A stretch of 32,527 nt of DNA from Chara braunii. Taxonomy: Eukaryota; Streptophyta; Charophyceae; Charales; Characeae. Made by a program: the position numbers and the translations under genes. The DNA lies in NCBI GenBank assembly GCA_003427395.1, contig BFEA01000216.1, positions 679,961-712,487 on the forward strand, written 5' to 3'. Positions 26,941-32,527 of the stretch are shown in pieces. Position 1 is the first letter of the stretch. Each line of letters starts with the position of its first letter. The notes beneath the pieces were generated by a model. The model was not told where the DNA came from. It saw only the letters and a program-made list of their open reading frames with translations, and searched no databases.

Positions 26941-28080
26941 TATAGGGGGTATTGGGGGCAGGGTAATGAGGGTGCTGGGGGTGGTTTGGGGGTGTTGGAG
27001 CCGTGTACTGGGGTATTGGGGGCCGCTATGGGGTTGTTGATGGTGTTATTCGGGGTTCTGGACCCCCAAAGAAAAATAAAATAAAATTGCGGGGTGTCGA
27101 CGATCCCCGACCGGTAGGTGCCAACCAGCCGATCGGTCGGCGGGTCGGCAGCCGACCAGTCACGGGCCGCCGACCGTCAGGGGGTGCAACCCTGTGCAGA
27201 ATAATAAACTGAACAACTTTTGCCCCAGGGTTACACTGATGCTCTTTATAAAAGTCCAAAAATAAATTCTTGGTTTTTTTTTTTTGGTCTGGCCAAACAA
27301 GTGGTCTTGGGCAACTGTGATAGCCTAGTACTTGACCGTAAAAGACTTGACTCTCTGCCGGAGTCCAGTCCAAAACAAGAGTTTCCATCACCAAGACTTT
27401 ACTTTCCTATTCTCCTGTCCCTAAATTTTGTTTCCGTCCATCACAATCAGCCTTTCTGAAGACAAGTCCTCCTCAGACCCAGCTCCCAACACGGTCATAT
27501 GAAGTTACTAACAGAAGACATTAAACATCTTTCAATCATTACATTGTTTGTTTGTTTCTCTCTTTCTCAGTTTCTTTTTGTTCAAACCTTCCGCATCAAT
27601 GAATATGATTCCGTCACATGGAGGAGTTTGTATTTTGATTACAGGTGTTACCCATACTTGCAAGCGCACGTCGTGCGCTAGGTTCCCGATGTCCCGCACA
27701 CGCGCCCGACTGTTCCCGCGCGGTGCACGAGGTGAACGGCCCGAACCAACCCCCCCCCCCCCNCCCCAAAAAAAAAAAGGCGGGGGCAGAAACGGCACAT
27801 TGGAGGCCCCCCACCAAAAATGATGCGAAGGCCAGAAAAAAAATTTTTAGGCCCGCGCTCAAGGTCAGACCGCAAGGTTTCGAATTTTTGAATCCTGTTT
27901 GTGCTGTGTGTGGGCTTGGCTGGGCCTCTTGGGTAGGTTTGTGGTCGGTCTAAAAGGGCCTTTACGAATTAGACCCCAGAAGAACACCCCAACAGTGAGG
28001 GGCCCTGTCGGCCAGAACTTAAATTCACGAGCAGCAACTCAAAAGACAAAGTTCCCTGAGGCATATGTCGCATCCATAAT
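26941..28080. other. Unassigned stretch: G-rich tract, GTCGG-rich tract, poly-C
   Basis: No gene recognised. 26945-27060 is strikingly G-rich (many GGG to GGGGG runs spaced 1-9 bases). 27115-27185 repeats GTCGG/CCGAC words including GGTCGGC, A, GCCGACC. An AGCGCACG, T, CGTGCGCT hairpin is at 27664-27680. A C run containing one N lies at about 27751-27766, then an A run. Frames crossing the N are not meaningful. Confidence 0.5.
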
Positions 28081-29040
28081 GAAATGAAAAGTCGTTTTGA
28101 ACAGTCACAAACAGGTCCTGCACGAACAGGTATCGGACACAGTTTTCAAGACTGAGTTAGGGTCATGTCTCTTCGATAAAAAGTCACGTCTGTTCACCAA
28201 TAAGTCAAAGGCTACAGTCCCAGTTCAGTCATAATTCCACGAGTCAGTCCTGATTCAGACCAGGAGTCCAAAAGACAGGCCCGATGGCCCAAAGCAGCAG
28301 CAGACCATGGGAAAAGACACTGGGACACACACTTTGCAACAACGGGTACTGTGCAGGAGTCCCAGGGACACTTGAGGCTGAACGCAGGCCACGCCAGACC
28401 AGTCCAGCACTATAAAGGACTGGCCAGCCTCCCATTTGGCAGATGCTCACTTCACATGAGAGTGTGGAAGTGCCGTGGCACTTGTGCGCAAACTGTGTGT
28501 GAGCTGTGCTAGGCTGAAGAGCAACGCTATGTGGGAAGGAGGAAGAGAGTGCTGGCTAGAGGAAAGGCAGCCATAGCTGCACCAGCACTAGTTAGTATGT
28601 TAGTAGGGATAGTCAGTAGAAGGTACCAGTGAGTAGTATTCAGAGTAGATCCTCGTGTGATAGGGAGTGTGCATGCATGACGACTGAGGGTAGACCAGGA
28701 CTATAGACATAGAGGGAGAGAGAGAAGAAGGCAGACGAGAGAGGGGGGGAGTGAGAGCTATGGTGATACTGACCTGTTGAGCGCTGTTGACATCTGGCAG
28801 CTGGCACTGATGAGCGCCAGGCGTGGAACTCATGTTGAATGAAGAAGACTTGTAACTCTGTTCAGCGCTATATATTTTGAACTCGTGATGTTCTCTCTCT
28901 CAATCTGGGTTTGATAATTGAGTTAAGCTTCCTGGTTCTCATTCATCTTCTATTGGGTTTTGTGTGAGACTTGCTGAAATCAGTTTATATGCATGTGATC
29001 TGATGCACTCCAGCAAGTGATGAACAGTTCGGTTCCTTGC
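28081..29040 (+). repeat. Probable LTR or LTR-promoter remnant
   Basis: The segment around 28407-28425 (CAGCACTATAAAGGACTGG, then CCAGCC) matches the promoter core of the element B LTR (CAGCACTATATAAGACTGG, then CCCGCC), and both are followed within about 50 bases by CACTTCAC. The rest is not clearly alike. Purine-rich runs follow (28690-28750), as the (GA)n tract does in B. I cannot define ends, target duplications or a polypurine tract, and there is no coding region. It could also be a distantly related non-LTR promoter. Confidence 0.35.
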
Positions 29041-29229
29041 AAGTCACGGCCATTCCTGCGAGGAGTGTCGTTGCCATTTCAAGGAAGAGCTGCTGCCGTT
29101 CTCAAGTGCGCCCCGTGCTGAAGTGCTGCCAAGCTACCGTGCTGCCTTGTGAGGGAGGAGCTGCCGCCATCGCCCGGTGAGTATCACTGGCCTCGACCTC
29201 CCCTTCACCCTCCTCACTGCCTCCTCTGC

Positions 29230-29750
29230 ATGCTTCTCCTCTCCTCCCGCTCGTCCTCCTCCTCCCCTTCCTCGTCGCCCTCCTCCTCCCCTTCCTCGTC
29301 GCCCTCCTCCTCCCCTTCCTCGTCGCCCTCCTCCTCGCCCTCCCCTTCCTCCTCCCCTTCCTCATCGCCCTCGTCGCCCTCCTCCTCCTCCTCCTCCTCT
29401 TCGTCCCCTTCCTCGTCCCCCTCCTCCAGGTCGTCCTCCTCCCCTTCCTCGTCGCCCTCGTCGTCCACGTCCTCCTCCTCTCCCACCCGGGTAATGAATC
29501 TATCGAGCCCTCGTCGCCCTCCTCCTCCTCCCGCTCGTCCTCCTCCTCTTCCCCTTCCTCGTCGCCCTCGTCACCCTCCTCCTCCTCCCCTTCCTTGTTG
29601 CCCTCGTCGCCGTCCTCCTCCTCCTCCTCCTCCTCCTCCTCCTCCTCCCCTTCCTCGTCGCCCTCCTCCAGGTCGTCCTCCTCCCCTTCCTCGTCGCTCT
29701 CGTCGTCCACGTCCTCCTCCTCTCCCACTCAGGTAACGAATCTATCGAGC
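29230..29750. repeat. TCC/TCG-rich minisatellite with a large duplicated unit
   Basis: Imperfect repetition of CTCCTCCTCCCCTTCCTCGTCGCC-like blocks. The segment ending in CCTCTCCCAC, then GGTAAYGAATCTATCGAGC, occurs twice, ending at about 29509 and 29750, that is about 241 bases apart, so a large block was duplicated in tandem. The long minus-strand frames (poly-Glu/Asp) and plus-strand frames (poly-Ser/Pro) are products of the repeat. The second unit ends exactly where the first U6 copy begins. Confidence 0.85.
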
Positions 29751-29829
29751 TTTTTTTTTTCCCAACCTTTTCTCGATTTGTGTGTTGTCCTTGCGCAGAG
29801 GTCCTACTAATCTTCTCTGTATCGTTCCC
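29747..29829 (-). ncRNA. U6 snRNA-derived retrocopy 1 (pseudogene)
   Basis: On the minus strand: GGGAACGATACAGAGAAGATT, then AGTAGGACCTCTGCGCAAGGA, CAACACACAAATCGAGAAAAG, GTTGGG and ten A, then GCTC. It retains the U6 ACAGAGA box, but ATTAGCATGGCCCC is altered to ATTAGTAGGACCTC. The 5' stem-loop is missing. Ending in a run of A rather than T shows a polyadenylated retrocopy, not a gene. Confidence 0.85.
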
Positions 29830-29895
29830 TTTTCTCGATTTGTGCGAGTCATCCTTGTGCAGAGGTCGTGCTAATCTTCTCTCTATCGTTCCCAA
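29830..29895 (-). ncRNA. U6 snRNA-derived retrocopy 2 (pseudogene)
   Basis: On the minus strand it starts TTGGGAACGATAGAGAGAAGA, then TTAGCACGACCTCTGCACAAGG, ATGACTCGCACAAATCGAGAAAA, and directly joins copy 1 head to tail without an A tail. It forms the left arm of the inverted dimer with copy 3. Confidence 0.83.
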
Positions 29896-29982
29896 TTGGG
29901 AATGATACAGAGAAGGTTAGCACGACCTCTGTGCAAGGATGACACACACAAATCGAGAAAAGGTTGGAAAAAAAAAAAGCTC
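29896..29982 (+). ncRNA. U6 snRNA-derived retrocopy 3 (pseudogene) with A tail
   Basis: Plus strand: TTGGGAATGATACAGAGAAGG, TTAGCACGACCTCTGTGCAAGG, ATGACACACACAAATCGAGAAAA, GGTTGG and eleven A, then GCTC. It is the mirror image of copies 1 and 2 around a CCCAATTGGG centre (29891-29900). The A tail and the GCTC behind it mirror the GAGC and ten T in front of copy 1. Confidence 0.85.
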
Positions 29983-29997
29983 AAGAAACGGAGGATG

Positions 29998-30036
29998 ATT
30001 GGGATCGATACAGAGAAGATTGGCACGACCTCTGCG
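29998..30036 (+). ncRNA. U6 snRNA-derived fragment 4 (pseudogene)
   Basis: ATTGGGATCGATACAGAGAAG, then ATTGGCACGACCTCTGCG, where U6 similarity stops and TCC-rich repeat sequence resumes. Truncated at both ends; shares the CACGACCTCTG variant with copies 2 and 3. Confidence 0.75.
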
Positions 30037-30264
30037 TCCACCTCCTCCTCTTTCTCAAGCTCCATCTATTGGTGGGGAGCAGCACCTGCTGGAAACCGGG
30101 TCCAGCGTCCCATAGATACAATTTTTCCTCACAGGTTGGCACAACACTGGGAACCGGGCCCAACGTCCCATCACGAATACATTCGGAAAATTCCATCAGA
30201 ACTTGCATGAGAAAGAACCAGGAACTACTAGAAAAATCTAATTAGAACTACGTTTTTTGGTTTG
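30037..30264. other. Unassigned short spacer
   Basis: Contains a direct repeat of about 60 bases: GGAAACCGGGTCCAGCGTCCCAT-like at 30090 and GGGAACCGGGCCCAACGTCCCAT-like at 30150. No gene. Confidence 0.5.
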
Positions 30265-30690
30265 AAATAGGACTTCAACTTTCCATCTCCCTTCGACGAG
30301 CCGACCTCCTCCACCACATAGTTCGAAGGGAGAGAAGAAAGTAATCAGTCCAGAAACAATTTCTAAACAAGTCTGAGAACAATTAGCTTCCTGCCTGCTA
30401 TGCCTAGCAACACCCTGCTCTTCCTCATCTCCCGACGAGCCGACCTCCTCCACCACATAGTTCGGAAGATAAGAAACAGCAGACAATCAACCTCTCCAAA
30501 ACCCATATGGTTAAGAATGGACTTCAATTTTCCATCTCCCTTCGACGAGCCGACCTCCTCCACCACATAGTTCGAAAGATAAGAAACAGCGGACAATCAA
30601 CCTCTCCAAAACCCATATGGTTAAGAATGGACTTCAATTTTCCATCTCCCTTCGACGAGCCGACCTCCTCCACCACATAGTTCAAAGAGA
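30265..30690. repeat. 110-bp tandem repeat around CGACGAGCCGACCTCCTCCA
   Basis: The word CGACGAGCCGACCTCCTCCA, followed by CCACATAGTTC, occurs at 30294, 30433, 30543 and 30653. The last three are exactly 110 bases apart and share the whole unit (GATAAGAAACAGC, CAATCAACCTCTCC, CATATGGTTAAGAATGGACTT). The first copy is followed by other sequence. Minus-strand frames repeat the same peptide and are not genes. Confidence 0.92.
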
Positions 30691-31499
30691 GAGAAGATAA
30701 TTGGAGTCCAATCAAGGAATTGAGAAAATGTCATCAGATTTTTTTTTGACGACGCCGTAAAAAGGATACGCTTCCATTGGTCACAGCTCAAACCAATCCC
30801 TACCCACTATACCTTGTCTCATGCTGCCTCCACCGAGGAAAATCCCTCGGCCCCAACATAAAACAGATCCCCTCCCCTCCCACCACCACCTCCGCAACGG
30901 CAACCAATCCCCTCCTAGAGGCTGCCTTTGCCCACCCCTTGTCCCTATCTGCCCCCGCTGGGGTTGAAGGCGACCAACTCTCCAACCCCGACCCCAACCT
31001 CAGACAATCCCCAATCTGCCCTACTCCCAATAGGGCTACTGCCTCCCACCATGCAACACCCCTGTAGAATAAGGCTCCCCTATAACAGACCCCAGGGTTA
31101 ATTTTTCCGGGACAGCTAACTAGTAGTCTATACCCACAACTGGCCAGCCCTATCTCTCCTTCCCCTAGCTTACCCAAGGCCAGGCGGAGCCCAGGCTGGC
31201 AGTCCTACCATCCTTCCCCTGGCTTGTCCCCTAACTTAGGCCAGGCGGATCTCAGACCTGCTGTGGGTAACTACCGTGTATCTGTACCCTGGAGTCTCAA
31301 AACCCCCCTGCCTACCAAAGTTCCAGACATAACCTCCGAAGTCCTATCCCCACTACAGCGTCTGCAAAAACTCGTGAAAAAAACGAAACAAAGGGGGAAC
31401 ATGCAGGGCAGATCCCAGTGGCGAAATTGCTAAACAATCCCAACATGAAAACGTTATGTCTGAAATTTCTGCTACAAATAGTCGTAATCAAGAAGTAAG
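30691..31499. other. Unassigned C-rich stretch with weak open frames
   Basis: Plus-strand frames at 30777-31067 and 31224-31433 are Pro/Thr/Ser-rich and lack recognisable domains. They could be decayed retroelement ORF1 sequence, but I cannot show it. A duplicated GGCCAGGCGGA block with similar lead-in (CTTCCCCTRGCTT) occurs near 31180 and 31240. Confidence 0.35.
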
Positions 31500-31512
31500 T
31501 AAACCAAGAAAT

Positions 31513-31620
31513 AGGTGATCGAGATATAGGTAGTCGGGATATAGGTAATCAAGATATAGGTAATCTAGATGTAGGTAATCAAGATATAGCTAATTCAAGA
31601 TATAGGTAATCAGGATGTAA
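31513..31620. repeat. 15-bp tandem repeat GATATAGGTAATCAA
   Basis: About seven imperfect copies (changes such as GATGTAGG and GGTAGTCGG), most spaced 15-16 bases. Confidence 0.85.
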
Positions 31621-31988
31621 ATATTTATGACTATTGGATAATTGGGAAGCCGAAAACGGTACCCTGAGATTAAAAGGTTTTCAGATTGATATTTAATATT
31701 GATGATGGTAGTGATAATGATCGAAATGTTATAGATGACTATTTGAGTGAATCGGTAGCCTAAAGATAGTGGTGGCGATCAACTTCGCCTACAGATGGTA
31801 GCTGTGAGGATGATAGTGTTGATGATCGTAATACAACAGATGCTAGCTGATGATCGTGATACTACAGATGGTGAAAAGCACTATAGAAATGACTAAACAC
31901 CATAGTTGCGGCGCACGACGGTGCGCCGGTTTGTGCACGAGCAGCGCACGTAGCGCCGCGCACCGCCGCGCCCCGAACCGTGAAAAAT
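31621..31988. other. Unassigned AT-rich stretch with GATGAT/GATCGT words
   Basis: No gene. Words such as GATGATCGT-ATAC-ACAGATG recur between 31720 and 31875. Near 31905 a GC-rich part begins with GGCGCAC, GACG, GTGCGCC, broadly similar to the GC-rich part at 27664-27740. Confidence 0.4.
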
Positions 31989-32180
31989 AGGGGTCTGCCA
32001 AAAAAAAAAAAAAATCGGTTTTCGTTACCAAGGCGGGCCCCCACCCCGGCAAAAATGACGGCCGGGCCGCGCGAGTCCAGAAACCGGTCGCGCCCCGCCT
32101 CCGAATTTTTTTTTGGGGGAAGGACCTACCGATTTCGAATTTTCGAAATCGGCAGACCCTTCCCCCAAAAAAAAATTCGG
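31989..32180. repeat. Foldback segment with an 80-bp nested palindrome
   Basis: 32101-32180: outer perfect arms of 23 bases (CCGAA, nine T, GGGGGAAGG and its complement), then a five-base mismatch (ACCTA/CAGAC), then inner perfect arms of 11 bases (CCGATTTCGAA/TTCGAAATCGG) with a TT loop. The GGCAGACCC at the inner right side has its complement GGGTCTGCC at about 31990-31998, which could mark the terminal repeats of a small foldback or MITE-like element of about 170 bases. No target duplication seen. Confidence 0.7.
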
Positions 32181-32270
32181 GCAAGGGGGACAACATTCCG
32201 ATCTTGGAAGCGGCGGGAAGCGGCGGGAAACGGGCGAGCGTTGAGCAGCCATGAAGGTGGGCGCCCACCG

Positions 32271-32274
<4 letters not shown>

Positions 32275-32328
<54 letters not shown>

Positions 32329-32331
32329 ACA
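32275..32331. repeat. (TC)n(AC)n compound microsatellite
   Basis: About 30 bases of TC followed directly by about 27 bases of CA. Confidence 0.97.
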
Positions 32332-32485
32332 TGGAACCAAACAAAGAAGTTTGGCGGTGTATATTTCCATGTTATAGCCTTAGATTCGTCCAATTTCGCT
32401 CATCCTCTCGATGGGAATAGGGTGAGGCCGGGCGCAGGGTTGGAGACTTACCTGTTGCCCGGTGCGTTCGTCATCCTATCAATGG

Positions 32486-32489
<4 letters not shown>

Positions 32490-32527
<38 letters not shown>
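32490..32527. repeat. (TC)n microsatellite at the window end
   Basis: At least 38 bases of uninterrupted alternating C and T, running off the window. Confidence 0.95.

Noticed and set aside
27532-27875. ORFs crossing a single N in the poly-C run
   Set aside because: Read through an undetermined base and homopolymers; composition is Gly/Pro/Lys artefact.
29102-29728. Long minus-strand ORF rich in Glu/Asp (208 codons) and plus-strand Ser/Pro ORF
   Set aside because: Both are translations of the TCC/TCG minisatellite; the other frames are equally open and there is no non-repeat domain.

Overview
The window looks like repeat-dominated nuclear DNA of a green-lineage (streptophyte) eukaryote. A charophyte alga such as Chara is my best guess. 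This rests on Ty3/gypsy elements with an initiator-tRNA-Met primer site of the plant type, U6 snRNA-derived copies, and a plant-type mitochondrial cox2-cox3 fragment. The species call is inference, partly because the gag/pol style resembles retroelement proteins I remember from Chara. I see no intact single-copy cellular gene.

Layout. 0.65-1.87 kb: a degraded gypsy gag with the start of its pol (element C). 3.1-4.4 kb: a very degenerate tandem repeat of about 180-230 bp. 4.4-7.3 kb: mostly unassigned DNA with one weak minus-strand ORF and a (CT)n tract. 7.34-16.86 kb: a nearly full-length gypsy element (A), with two LTRs, primer site, long intact gag, a -1 frameshift signal at the gag/pol overlap, a broken pol interrupted by a 600-N gap, a polypurine tract, and a chromodomain-like tail. 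16.9-20.5 kb: a non-coding mosaic holding a 3' U6 fragment joined to a tRNA-SINE-like segment with a predicted three-way junction, a mitochondrial insert (end of cox2, start of cox3), and two successive arrays of hairpin-forming repeats. 22.3-26.94 kb: a 5'-truncated gypsy element (B), with pol riddled by stops, a polypurine tract and a clearly bounded 3' LTR. 26.94-32.5 kb: a G-rich tract, a probable LTR remnant, a TCC minisatellite, a cluster of direct and inverted U6 retrocopies, 110-bp and 15-bp tandem repeats, an 80-bp nested palindrome and microsatellites.

How parts fit. In A, gag would be made directly and pol by -1 slippage at a G_GGA_AAC heptamer followed by a bulged stem. Pol is now dead but gag and the slip site survive. 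B carries the same kinds of pol domains without gag. C carries gag and the first part of pol, in the +1 frame relative to gag. C and B may be the same family, and even one element split by later insertions.

The signals I would look at first are the A frameshift signal, the 18.98-19.61 kb hairpin array (seven copies whose flanking arms differ in sequence yet stay complementary), the second hairpin array just after it, and the snap-back U6 dimer at 29.75-30.04 kb. All alignments here were done by eye.
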